Source of the DNA: CAVRCA01 sp965218045
GTDB taxonomy: Bacteria > Pseudomonadota > Alphaproteobacteria > Acetobacterales > Acetobacteraceae
Assembly: GCA_965218045.1 (NCBI GenBank)
Contig: CBDCJX010000017.1
Coordinates: forward strand, 1 to 64,000
DNA: 64,000 bases
Reading direction: 5' to 3'
The notes beneath the pieces were generated by a model, which searched no databases, was not told the DNA's origin, and saw only the letters and a program-made list of their open reading frames with translations. The first letter of the stretch is position 1. The number at the start of each line of letters is the position of its first letter. The position numbers and the translations under genes were made by a program. Shown here piece after piece: positions 46,720-55,259 of this stretch.

Positions 46720-48252
46720 GTGCCCGGACGACACGTCACAAGCCAGCAGGTGAGATTATTCATGGAGTTCCGTCGTCAGTATCCGCAGCGCACCGCGGCC
46801 GCCAAGGCCGGGTTCAGCGAGCGGACGTCCCGCCGCATCGAGACGGATCAGCGCGGTCCACCACGAGAGATCGTCGATCGCCGAGCCCGTCGGCAGGGTC
46901 CCGATCCATTCGAGGGACTGTGGGAGCGCGAGATCCTTCCACTGCTCGAGGGTCAGCCCGGCCTCAGGCCGATCGGCCTGCTCGAGGAGATGGAGCGCCG
47001 TCACCCCGATCACGACTGGGGTCGGCTGCGGCGCAGCCTGGAGCGACGGGTTCGCGCCTGGCGGGCCGAACATGGCGCCGATCGTGAGGTGATCTTCCGT
47101 CAGGACCATGTGCCGGGGCAGCAGGCGCTGTCGGACTTCACCGACATGGGCGATGTCGGTGTCAGCATCGCCGGGCAGCCCCTGAGCCATCGGCTGTATC
47201 ACTTCGTCCTTGCCTACTCTGCATGGGAACACGTCGAGCCGGTGCTCGGCGGTGAAAGCTTCACCGCCCTCGCCGGCGGCTTGCAGAACGCGCTCTGGTC
47301 GCTCGGCGGCGTACCGGTCGAGCACCGCTCGGACAGCCTCTCCGCCGCGTTTCGCAATCTCGCCGACGACGCCCGAGCCGACCAGACACGCCGCTATGAC
47401 GCGCTGTGCGCGCACTACGAGATGACGCCGACCCGCAACAACGTCGGCGTGGCGCACGAGAACGGCGCCATCGAGAGCCAGCACGGTCACCTCAAGCGCG
47501 CGGTCGCCCAGGCCTTGCTGCTGCGCGGAACCGTCGATTTCGACAGCCTCGATGCCTACCGTGCCTGGATCGCCGACCTCGTCGGCCGCCGCAACGCCCG
47601 CCGTGGCAAGATGGTGCAGTTGGAATGCGCCGCCCTGCGTCCGCTGCCTCCTGCCCGAACCACCGACTACGACGAGGCCACCGTGTTCGTGACCTCCAGT
47701 AGCGGCTTTGTCCTGCGAAAGGTGTTCTACACCGTGCCCTCGCGCCTGATCGGCTTCCGTCTGCGGGTCCGGCTGTATGACGACCGGCTGGAATGCTTCG
47801 TCGGACAGAGCCAGGCGCTGACCTTGCCCCGCGGCCGCAGCCACAGCGAGGGGCGGCATGGGCACGTTGTCGACTACCGACACATCATCCACAGCCTGCG
47901 CTGCAAACCAATGGCGCTGCTCAACCTGGTCTACCGGGACGCGCTGTTCCCGCGTCCCGCCTATCGTTTGGCCTGGGAGACATTGCTGGCAAGCGGCGAC
48001 CCGCGAGCGGCCTGCAAGTCGATGGTGTCGCTGCTGGCGCTCGCGCATGACCGCGGTTGCGAGGCGGAACTTGCCGCGGCGCTCGCCGAGCAGATGCAGC
48101 GCCCGCGGGCGGCCGGTTCTGCCGCCATCGATGTTCCGGCACTCCGGCTGCGCTTCGCGCCGACGGCCACGGTATTGCCCGACATCGTCGTCATGTTTCC
48201 GTCGGTCGCCAGCTATGACGCGCTTCTGCCGTCCGTGGGAGCCGCCGCATGA
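46720..48252 (+). CDS. istA: IstA transposase (IS21 family)
   Basis: The 510-residue protein has an N-terminal helix-turn-helix (FRRQYPQRTAAAKAGFSERT), an rve core with LSDFTDMGDVGVSIAG, VPVEHRSDSLSAAF and NVGVAHENGAIESQHGHLKR supplying the acidic triad, and a C-terminal beta-barrel-like region. It starts with GTG 46720. The stop overlaps istB (ATGA). Confidence 0.93.
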   Translation: MPGRHVTSQQVRLFMEFRRQYPQRTAAAKAGFSERTSRRIETDQRGPPREIVDRRARRQGPDPFEGLWEREILPLLEGQPGLRPIGLLEEMERRHPDHDWGRLRRSLERRVRAWRAEHGADREVIFRQDHVPGQQALSDFTDMGDVGVSIAGQPLSHRLYHFVLAYSAWEHVEPVLGGESFTALAGGLQNALWSLGGVPVEHRSDSLSAAFRNLADDARADQTRRYDALCAHYEMTPTRNNVGVAHENGAIESQHGHLKRAVAQALLLRGTVDFDSLDAYRAWIADLVGRRNARRGKMVQLECAALRPLPPARTTDYDEATVFVTSSSGFVLRKVFYTVPSRLIGFRLRVRLYDDRLECFVGQSQALTLPRGRSHSEGRHGHVVDYRHIIHSLRCKPMALLNLVYRDALFPRPAYRLAWETLLASGDPRAACKSMVSLLALAHDRGCEAELAAALAEQMQRPRAAGSAAIDVPALRLRFAPTATVLPDIVVMFPSVASYDALLPSVGAAA

Positions 48253-49073
48253 ACGACAACACCGGCGACACCATCAAGGTGGACACCGCGCGCTTGCCAT
48301 TGCTGCTTCGCGAGCTGCGGCTGCCGACCATCGCCGCCATGTGGCAGACCTTCACCGAGCGTGCCGACCGTGAGGGCTGGCCGGCGGCACGGCTGCTGGC
48401 AACCCTCGCCGAACTGGAACTGGCCGAACGTGTTCAGCGCCGCGTCCAGCGTCATCTGATCGAGGCGCATCTGCCACCCGACAAGACGCTCGACAGCTTC
48501 GACTTCGCCGCGGTGCCGATGATCAGCCGTGCGCACGTTACGGCGCTCGCCAGCGGCGATGGATGGATCGACCGAGGCGGCACGATCCTGTTGTTCGGCC
48601 CGAGCGGCTCGGGGAAGTCGCATCTCGGTGCCGCCCTGGGTCATGCCCTCGTCGAGAGCGGCTATCGCGTGCTGTTCACCCGAACGATCGATCTTGTGCA
48701 GCGTCTGCAGCAGGCCCGTCAGGCTCTGTCGCTGGAGAGCGCCATCGACAAGCTCGACAAATACCATCTGCTGATCCTCGACGACCTTTGCTACGTGAGG
48801 AAGGATCAGGCTGAGACATCCGTCCTGTTCGAGCTGATCGCTGCGCGTTACGAGAGGCGCAGTTTGATGGTGACCGCAAATCATCCGTTTGGTGAATGGA
48901 CGAGCGTTTTCCAGGATGCCGCGATGACGCTCGCCGCAGTCGACCGCCTGGTTCATCATTCAACCATCTTCGAGATGAACGTCGAAAGCTACCGTCGAAG
49001 GGTCGCCATCAATCGCTCGTCACGCAAAACAAAAGCCGCCAGCGACACGAGGCGCGACAACGAGAAAGGTTAA
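48249..49073 (+). CDS. istB: IstB ATPase (IS21 family)
   Basis: The 274-residue AAA+ protein has Walker A FGPSGSGKSHLGAALG and Walker B YHLLILDDLCYV, and the NHPFGEWTSVFQD segment near the C-terminus. It helps IstA choose and capture target DNA. The start ATG overlaps the istA stop by 4 bp, which suggests translational coupling. Confidence 0.94.
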   Translation: MNDNTGDTIKVDTARLPLLLRELRLPTIAAMWQTFTERADREGWPAARLLATLAELELAERVQRRVQRHLIEAHLPPDKTLDSFDFAAVPMISRAHVTALASGDGWIDRGGTILLFGPSGSGKSHLGAALGHALVESGYRVLFTRTIDLVQRLQQARQALSLESAIDKLDKYHLLILDDLCYVRKDQAETSVLFELIAARYERRSLMVTANHPFGEWTSVFQDAAMTLAAVDRLVHHSTIFEMNVESYRRRVAINRSSRKTKAASDTRRDNEKG

Positions 49074-49215
49074 AGTCAGCCACAAATTCCCGGCCGTCCC
49101 TCACCGACGGCGACATCTCCACTTGTCGTTCGAGGGTGGCGCGGGCCATCATCGCCGCGCGCAGCGACCGGCCATCCCGCTGTCGCGCACCGGCCATCCT
49201 TCGTGTCGCGCTACA

Positions 49216-50125
49216 GGGCCGCCAGCTTCGGCAGCCGCGGCCGAGCCTGGTCGGCGACCTCGCGCCATTGCTTGCGGGCGGCGGCCGCGTCGTCCTGGGC
49301 AAACGCGGTGCCGATCCAGGCGGCGACGATGCGGCGCTGGCTCTTGCCCGCATATGCGAGCGCGTTGCGCATGAAATGCACGCGACACCTTTACCATGTG
49401 GCGCTGAGCACCTTGGTGATAGCCGCCTTCAGCCCCTCATGCGCGTCCGAGACGACGAGCTTGACGCCGCGCAGGCCGCGGCGAGCAAGGCTGCGCAAGA
49501 ACTCGACCCAGAACGGCTCGGCCTCGCTATGGCCGATCGTCATCCCAAGCACTTCGCGCCGGCCGTCGGCACTGACGCCGACGGCGACGATTACCGCGAC
49601 CGAGACGATGTGGTGGTCGCGACGGACCTTCACGTAAGTGGCGTCCAGCCAGACATAGGGCCAATCGCCCTCGATCGGGCGGTCGAGGAAAGCGTGGACG
49701 CGCTCGTCGATCTCTTCGCACAGGCGCGAAACCTGGCTCTTGCTGATCCCCTCCAGGCCGAGCGCCTTGACCAGCTCGTCGACCGAGCGGGTCGAGATGC
49801 CTTGGATGTAGGCCTCCTGGATCACCGCGGTCAGTGCCTTCTCGGCCATGCGCCGCGGCTCGAGGAAGCCGGGAAAGTAACTGCCGCGCCGCAGTTTCGG
49901 AATGCGCAGCTCGACCGTCCCGGCGCGGGTTTGCCAGTCGCGGTCGCGATACCCATTGCGCTGATTGATCCGGTCTGCGCTGCGCTCGCCGGGTGCGGCG
50001 CCGCATAGGGTTTCGGTCTCCAGCGCCATCAGGCGCTCGGCGGCGAACCCAATCATCTCGCGCAGCATGCTGGCGTCAGAGGCCTTCTCCAGCAGCGCGC
50101 GAAGGGCGATCTTGTCATCGGTCAT
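49216..50125 (-). pseudogene. IS256-family transposase, N-terminal part with internal stop
   Basis: From ATG 50125 the frame encodes RINQRNGYRDRDWQTRAGTV, GISTRSVDELVKALGLEGIS, PYVWLDATYVKVRRDHHIVS (first catalytic Asp) and KLVVSDAHEGLKAAITKVL. A TAA at 49391-49393 replaces the Gln codon of the conserved WQRCRVHF, with nearby substitutions, after which the frame continues RCRVHFMRNALAYAGKS to the IS21 insertion point. The gene was therefore damaged both by a stop and by insertion. Confidence 0.9.
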
Positions 50126-50297
50126 CGTGGTGGTCCTCGGGTCAGAGTTGCGTCTCGCAACCCAACCCTACCCAGCACCGCCGCGGTGGCCACCGCCGTG
50201 GATAAGTCGCCCGCCTACGCCAGACTCTCGCCGGTCGCTGCGGCGGGCGAGTTACCCACCGCTCCTACACCACCACCGGGGACACGACCTGCAGTGG

Positions 50298-50399
50298 CAC
50301 CGCTGGCTGTCCCAGTCAGGCACCTTTCTCGCCATGCGCGGCGACGTCGAGGGTCCTTTCAAGGATGTCCGCGTGCGTCGCGCAATGCCAAGGAGATAT
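50298..50399 (+). pseudogene. Peptide-binding protein (SBP_bac_5), fragment 3
   Basis: The plus strand continues fragment 2 in frame with HRWLSQSGTFLAMRGDVEG and FKDVRVRRAM, as in DppA-like receptors. Similarity ends at about 50385, and the IS30-like remnant begins at 50404. The remaining C-terminal half of the receptor is not found in the window. Confidence 0.8.
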
Positions 50400-50403
50400 A
50401 TTG

Positions 50404-50815
50404 GGCGGACTCAAGTGATCGCTGCAACAGCAGCCTGAACTGATTGCAGCATGGCGTCGAGAGCTTCAGCGGGTGTTTCTCCAGCCAAGCATCTAGCGCG
50501 TTCTACCGTTGAGCGCGGCGGCCACTGCCGCAAGGTCGTCTGGGCCATGGTCGCCGAGGTGCGTGCCTTTCGGGAAGTACTGCCGCAGCAACCCGTTGGT
50601 GTCGGGTGCCGACCGGCTGTGATATCCCCACATCCATCGCAGCGTCCTCGCTCGACAAACCTTCGGCGATCAAAGCCCAAAACCGCCGCCGGTGATCTTG
50701 CCGCGCCACTGGCGGCCGACCAGAAGATCTCAGCTTGCGTCGTAAAGCCCGATCCGAACGCCGCCGACCCGCCATCGCTTCCTCCCAGGTGTTGCGACGA
50801 TCACTTGAGTCCGCC
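50404..50815 (-). mobile_element. IS30-like deletion derivative, 412 bp
   Basis: Terminal inverted repeats GGCGGACTCAAGTGATCG lie at 50404-50421 and, reversed, at 50798-50815. Inside, the minus strand has an IS30-type transposase start (ATG 50775 after GGGAGGAA; FWALIAEGLSSEDAAMDVGI) joined directly to the C-terminal part (GLLRQYFPKGTHLGDHGPDD) in another frame, followed by two stops and TPAEALDAMLQSVQ. About 250 codons are deleted. It truncates the IS3-like orfB on its right. Confidence 0.8.
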
Positions 50816-51392
50816 TTGGCTACCCTGGTCGCTGTGGTGGATGACGTTGCCTGGCCGACGCTGGCCGATCGCCATCTCCAGCGCATCCACCACCAGCTCA
50901 GCACGCAGGTGGTTGGCCATCGACCAGCCGACGATCTTGCGGCTCCAGGCATCCAGCACGACGGCCAGGAACAGGAACCCCGTCGCTGTCGGCACGAAGG
51001 TGATGTCGGCAACCCAAAGCTGGTTGGCCGCCTTGGCCGTGAAGTCCCGATCGACCAGGTCCGGCGCCGGCCGTGCATCCCGCTCGCGGCGTGTCGTCCT
51101 CACACCAGTGCGACGGCGGCTGGCGCCGACCAAACCGGCCGTACGCATCAGCCGAGCAATCCGCTTGCGTCCATGCTTCTCCCCTTCTGCCCTCAGCTCG
51201 GCATGCACGCGCGGTGCGCCCGTATGTCTCGCGCGAACTGGCGTGGACCGTGCGGACCCGTTTCAGCAGCACCTGGTCAGCCACGGCGTGCGCCGTGGCC
51301 GGACGCTGCCGCCACGCGTGATAGCCAGACTCCGATACGCCGAGGACGCGCGCCATGACCGCGATTGGAAAGACGGCCTGGTTCGCGCTCAT
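50816..51392 (-). pseudogene. IS3-family OrfB, decayed and truncated
   Basis: From ATG 51392 the frame encodes MSANQAVFPIAVMARVLGVS to VHASSRETYG. One extra base near 51217-51226 shifts the frame, after which APRVHAELRAEGEKHGRKRI, NQLWVADITFVPTATGFLF and HHSDQGSQ follow. The last catalytic Glu region is lost where the IS30-like remnant begins. It overlaps orfA by ATGA. Confidence 0.8.
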
Positions 51393-51750
51393 GAATTCGA
51401 AGACCCGGGCGGGATCGCGCCGGTCTCGCGCGCGAACCAGGCTGCAGCTCGAGAGAGGATGTCGCGCTCCAGCCGCAGCTGCTTGTTCTCACGCCGCAAC
51501 CGGGCCAGCTAGTCGCACTCGGCCGCCGCCAGCCCATTAACCTTCTCCTCCCGGCGGCCCCCTTGCCGGCCTGCCTGACAACCCAGTGACAGATCGACTG
51601 CGCCGTCGGCTCGAACTCGCGGGCAAGGTCCGCCGGGTCGCGGCCGGCACGGGCCAACTCGACCATCTCGCGGCGAAAATCAGGTGAATAGGGCGGTCGT
51701 GTCTTGGGCGTTGTGGAGCCTCCGTCTGAAAGCCTGAACGGCTCCACCAA
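51389..51750 (-). pseudogene. IS3-family OrfA, frameshifted
   Basis: The start encodes RPPYSPDFRREMVELARAGR and PTAQSICHWVVRQA, a typical OrfA helix-turn-helix. The frame then shifts, and an in-frame TAG precedes LARLRRENKQLRLERDILSR in the restored frame, ending at TGA 51389-51391. It belongs to the decayed IS3-family element that includes the neighbouring orfB. Confidence 0.8.
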
Positions 51751-51756
51751 ACCGGG

Positions 51757-52157
51757 CCAACTTCAACTTCAGGGCGCGACCGGCGTCAGCAAGAGCCAGG
51801 TCAGCCAGCTCTGAGCCGAGCTCGATGAGCGTGTCGGTGCCTTCCTGTCTCGGCCGATCGAGGGCGAATGGCCGTATCTTTGGCTGGATGCCGCCTACGT
51901 CAAAGTCCGCCAGGCCGGGCGCATCGTCTCCATCGCCGCCACGATCGCGGTCGCGGTGAACACCGACGGGCGCCGCGAAATACTTGGCATGGCCACTGGC
52001 GCCAGCGAGGCCGAGACGTTCTGGACCGACTTCCTGCGCAGTCTCGCCCGGCGTGGACTACGCGGGGTCAAGCTCGTCATCTCGGACAGCCACGAGGGTC
52101 TGAAGGCAGCGGCCGCGCGCGTGCTGCACGCCACATGGCAGCGCTGTCGCGTCCATT
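51757..52157 (+). pseudogene. IS256-family transposase fragment, second copy
   Basis: The plus strand encodes TGVSKSQVSQL, a stop, then RPIEGEWPYLWLDAAYVKVR, TDGRREILGMATGASEAETF and HEGLKAAAARVLHATWQRCR. It is the central part of a mutator-type transposase, related to but distinct from the one at 49216-50125. Both ends are cut, the right one by the IS3-like fragment. It retains WQRCRVH, showing what the stop at 49391 replaced. Confidence 0.82.
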
Positions 52158-52425
52158 GTCCAGGTCGGGATAGATCGGCCCGGCATGGTCGGTGTCCGTG
52201 GTGACCACGTACCGCCGGCGACGCTTCGGCTGCAGGCCGTGCTCGCGCATGAGGCGGCGCAGCCTCTTGTTGTTCACCACTATGCCCTGGGCGTAGCGCC
52301 GCCCCGACCCGCCGGTAGCCATAGCACTCGAACTCATCGCAGATCGCGCCGATGCGGGCGACGAGGTCGTTCCCGTCGAAAGGAGCGGGCGGCGTGTCGT
52401 AGAACGTGGATCGTGCGAGGCTCAT
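52158..52425 (-). pseudogene. IS3-family OrfB fragment, copy 2
   Basis: ATG 52425 begins MSLARSTFYDTPPAPFDGND, nearly identical to OrfB of copy 1. A frameshift near 52300 is followed by VVNNKRLRRLMREHGLQPKR and DHAGPIYPDL in the other frame, where similarity ends at the IS256 fragment. The catalytic core is absent. Confidence 0.85.
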
Positions 52426-52775
52426 CAACTCGCACCCTCTCTGGACGGAGATGGCGCGGGGCCGGTAACGACGGAGGTGCTCGCGCTTCTCGGCCGGGGT
52501 GCATGCTTCAAAGCCCCCTTTAGCAGCTCGATCTCGAGTGCCTGCCGACCGACCATCCGCTCAAGAGCAGCGATCTTGGCCTCGTATTCCTGGATCAGGT
52601 CGGCCGCCTGCACGTCCTCGTCCAGGGCGCCGGCTTCGAACTTGCCGACCCAGATCCGGATCAGTTGGCGCGAGACGTCGTGCCGCTTAGACAACGCGTG
52701 CAGGGTCTCGCCGCCGACGAACTCCTCTGCGACCTGCCGCTTGAATGCCGCGCCGTGGGACCGGTGTCTCGTCAT
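52425..52775 (-). CDS. IS3-family OrfA, copy 2
   Basis: The 116-residue protein is nearly identical to OrfA at 42787-43137 (same length, few substitutions, for example SHGAAFKRQVAEEFVGGETL). It is intact, but its OrfB is broken, so the element is dead. The upstream end differs from copy 1: the 29-bp inverted repeat is not found before 52850. Confidence 0.85.
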   Translation of the reverse strand: MTRHRSHGAAFKRQVAEEFVGGETLHALSKRHDVSRQLIRIWVGKFEAGALDEDVQAADLIQEYEAKIAALERMVGRQALEIELLKGALKHAPRPRSASTSVVTGPAPSPSREGAS

Positions 52776-52841
52776 GGCTTCCATCCTCCGGAAGCCCAGC
52801 AAGGGGGGGCAATCCAAAACGCCTAACCCCGCTACCGTCAT

Positions 52842-53074
52842 GTGGGGCCGCTTACCCGCGAACGTCAGCGATAGACGGCGCTACCCAAGACATTGAATAA
52901 CCTAAGAAATGAGGGATAAACCGACTATCAGCGATAGCCCACGAATGATCCAAATTCATTCCCACTCGATTGTCTCTTGGAATGTTAAACATCTGATAAA
53001 CCAGAACTTTTGGTGCCCCCGAGAAACGCATACCGTCGTGTTTACCGTCAGAAAACTGCGCTGTTGATTCGGTA
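52842..53074. other. A/T-rich gap after the insertion-sequence cluster
   Basis: No gene is supported here. The stretch from about 52880 to 53070 is visibly richer in A/T than the rest of the window. A minus-strand frame of 117 codons (52852-53205) crosses it into the repeat, but it has no recognisable feature. It may be a remnant of another acquired segment. Confidence 0.4.
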
Positions 53075-53223
53075 CGGTTTATTCCCCGCTGTTCGCGGCG
53101 TTGTCTCAGGCGGCTACATCGTTTCAAGTTCACGGCCAAGGCCCAGACGGAGCGTTCAGCGCGATCTCCCTCGCCCGTGTTCATCTCGCGCTTGCCGGTG
53201 TTCAAGCGATTCCGCGCGTCTGC
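53075..53223 (+). repeat. Direct repeat, left copy
   Basis: This 149-bp sequence starts CGGTTTATTCC and ends CCGCGCGTCTGC. It recurs in the same orientation at 59583-59729 with scattered mismatches and small indels. The shared core includes the run CAGGCGGCTACATCGTTTCA. The pair brackets the LysR/NmrA cassette. Confidence 0.85.
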
Positions 53224-53299
53224 CGCAGCCGTCCATCGACCGATCGTGCAGGTAGCCGCTCGACGTTCGAGCGGACTAGACGCGGAAGCAGTGCCGCCT

Positions 53300-54196
53300 T
53301 CACCGCTGCATTTGAGACGCCGCCATATGAGCGGTCAGTGCGTCGATGAACACGCGAACCTTCGCCGACAGACTGCGGTGGCTCGGATAGAGTGCATGAA
53401 CATCCACGCCCTCAGTGGTGTGATCGGGTAGGATGCGGACGAGGGAGCCGGCTGCCAATGCCTCGGTCGCGTCGAAATCCGGAAGCCAGCCAATCCCCGC
53501 ACCGCCAAGAAGCATGATCTTTACGACGGAAGGCTCTGGAATGACGGTTCCGGGCTCCGTCTCAATCTCGCGAATCGAGCCGGACGGCGTCCGCATGTGC
53601 CACGGAATGCGGCGGTCGGTATGTGCGATGAGCCTGTGGCTCGAAAGGGCTTCCACGGTTGTCGGCGTGCCGTGCTCGGCGAGATAGGTGGGGCTGGCGC
53701 AGGGCCAGAGTTCGATCGTCCCGAGCTTGCGCGCGATAAGCTCGGAGTCTTGAAGCGGCCCGATCCGGATAGAAACGTCGATCTCCTCGGTGAGCAGGTC
53801 GACATTCCGGTTGTCTACCTTCAGCACGACGCGGACATCGGGGTAGCGGGCGAGGAAGGGCGTCAGCATCGGCGCGAGCGGCCCCGCGGCGAACGTGAAG
53901 CCGACACTGATGCGTAGCGTGCCGCTCGGCTTGCCGATCAGACCGCCGACGGCGTTCTCCGCCTCGCTTACGTCATCGAGAATGCGCGCTGCATGCCGAC
54001 GAATCAGCAGGCCGGCGTCGGTCAGCCTGAGATGCCGCGTAGAACGCTCTATGAGCGCGGTGCCGATGGCCTCCTCAAGCCGTGCCAACGACCGGCTGAC
54101 GGATGACTTGGGCATTCCCAGCGAGCGAGCCGCGCCAGACACGCTGCCGAGGTCGGCGATCCGGGCGAATGCACGAAGGTGGGCAAGGTCCAGCAT
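53300..54196 (-). CDS. LysR-family transcriptional regulator
   Basis: The 298-residue protein has the LysR helix-turn-helix near residues 5-60 (SVSGAARSLGMPKSSVSRSL) and a substrate-binding domain (GTLRISVGFTFAAGPL). ATG 54196 (MLDLAHLRAFARIADLGS) fits the family; the open frame reaches 54301 only by reading into the divergent promoter. It faces the NmrA operon across 104 bp and very probably controls it. Confidence 0.93.
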   Translation of the reverse strand: MLDLAHLRAFARIADLGSVSGAARSLGMPKSSVSRSLARLEEAIGTALIERSTRHLRLTDAGLLIRRHAARILDDVSEAENAVGGLIGKPSGTLRISVGFTFAAGPLAPMLTPFLARYPDVRVVLKVDNRNVDLLTEEIDVSIRIGPLQDSELIARKLGTIELWPCASPTYLAEHGTPTTVEALSSHRLIAHTDRRIPWHMRTPSGSIREIETEPGTVIPEPSVVKIMLLGGAGIGWLPDFDATEALAAGSLVRILPDHTTEGVDVHALYPSHRSLSAKVRVFIDALTAHMAASQMQR

Positions 54197-54300
54197 CGCG
54201 CTATCGTTCCCGAACGGGAACGCGCTGTCCAGCTTTCGCTGGCTAATCATCTCAGCGCGAACGGTTACATCAGGTCCATCGAAACCGAAGGACCCCTGCA
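54197..54300. promoter_or_regulatory. Divergent LysR/NmrA promoter region with operator-like repeat
   Basis: The 104-bp gap contains GTTCCCG-AA-CGGGAAC (54206-54221), a perfect 7-bp inverted repeat immediately upstream of the LysR start. It is a candidate binding site for the regulator. Confidence 0.5.
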
Positions 54301-55191
54301 ATGACCCAAGCCATCCTCCTCGCCGGCGCCACGGGCATGCTCGGCGGCCGAATCGCCGCGAACCTGCTCGACCAGCCGCAAGCGCGGCTCCGGCTGCTGG
54401 TCCGCTCCAAGGCAGATCCGAAGCTCAAGCCGCTGCTCGACCGTGGCGCCGAGCTGATCGAGGGCGACCTCGCCGACCCCGCCTCGCTCGACCGCGCGAC
54501 GCAGGGGGTCGATGTCATCGTCTCCGCCGTGCAGGGCGGGCCGGACATCATCGTCGATGGCCAGGTCGCGCTCGCCAAGGCCGGCAAGCGCAACGGCGTG
54601 CGCCGCATGCTGCCGTCCGACTTCGCGCTGGACCTGTTCAAGGCGACGCCGGGCGAACACACCGCGTTTGACGCACGCCGCAGCGCCGACGAGCAGATCG
54701 CCGCGCTCGGCCTGGAGCAGGTCAACATCCTGCAGGGCGGCTTCATGGAGATGTTCACCCCTGGCATGGGCGCGATTGACCTCGATGCCGGCACGATCGG
54801 CTTCTTCGGCGACGGGAACCGTCCCATCGAGGTGACCAGCGTCGAAGACACGGCGCGGATGGTGGCGCGCGTTGCGCTCGACCGCGACTTGCCGGCCGGC
54901 AAGTTCGCCTTCGCCGGCGACCGCATCTCCTTCCGCCAGGCGGGCGAGATCGTCTCGAAGCAGACGCGACGCGAGCTGAAACCCGTGTCGTACGGTTCGG
55001 AAGCCGACCTGCGCGGCGCGATGGCGGCCTCGCCGCCCGAGAAGAGGGTCATGCTCGCCTACCTCCTCTACATGCTCAACGGGCAGACGGCGCTCACCGG
55101 CCTGCAGAACGACCGCTACCCGGACCTGAAGCTGGAGCGCTTCGCCGACTTCGCCGCGCGCAAGCTGCCCGCGACGGCAGACGCCGCCTGA
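54301..55191 (+). CDS. NmrA-like NAD(P)-binding protein 1
   Basis: The 296-residue atypical SDR starts ILLAGATGMLGGRIAANLLD (NADP-binding GxxGxxG) and has MLPSDFALDLFKATPGEHTA where an active site lies in isoflavone-reductase-like enzymes, and EVTSVEDTARMVARVALDRD. It is the first gene of the cassette operon. Relatives are quinone or aryl reductases, epimerases or redox sensors. Two paralogues follow at 56503 and 58343. Confidence 0.9.
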   Translation: MTQAILLAGATGMLGGRIAANLLDQPQARLRLLVRSKADPKLKPLLDRGAELIEGDLADPASLDRATQGVDVIVSAVQGGPDIIVDGQVALAKAGKRNGVRRMLPSDFALDLFKATPGEHTAFDARRSADEQIAALGLEQVNILQGGFMEMFTPGMGAIDLDAGTIGFFGDGNRPIEVTSVEDTARMVARVALDRDLPAGKFAFAGDRISFRQAGEIVSKQTRRELKPVSYGSEADLRGAMAASPPEKRVMLAYLLYMLNGQTALTGLQNDRYPDLKLERFADFAARKLPATADAA

Positions 55192-55259
55192 CGCCGACGC
55201 GGGCTGCGCCGGGCCAGGCGCGGCCGCTCCGACCGCCCCGACATTCAAGGAGAAGCGAC

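Larger units (their letters stand above)
46540..49215 (+). mobile_element. IS21-family insertion sequence, intact
   Basis: The 2676-bp element begins TGTCGCGCGACA and ends (opposite strand) TGTAGCGCGACA, with TG...CA termini. Each end has two copies of GATGGCCGGT spaced about 20 bp, the multiple terminal repeats typical of IS21 transposase binding sites. A 6-bp duplication GGGCCG flanks it (46534-46539, 49216-49221). It carries overlapping istA and istB. All features indicate a recent and possibly mobile element. Confidence 0.92.
46186..50289 (-). mobile_element. IS256-family insertion sequence, split by an IS21 element
   Basis: The ends begin GGTCGTGTCCC at 46186 and, on the opposite strand, GGTCGTGTCCC from 50289; the similar ends extend over about 30 bp (GTGTAG-AGCGG inside). 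An 8-bp duplication TGCAGTGG flanks it (46178-46185, 50290-50297). Removing the nested IS21 element (2676 bp) and one copy of its 6-bp duplication leaves 1422 bp, a normal IS256 size. The transposase is on the minus strand in two parts. Confidence 0.9.

Noticed and set aside
52852..53205. 117-codon minus-strand frame
   Set aside because: It crosses the direct repeat and an A/T-rich gap; no homologous feature or start signal was recognised, so it was described only as a gap.
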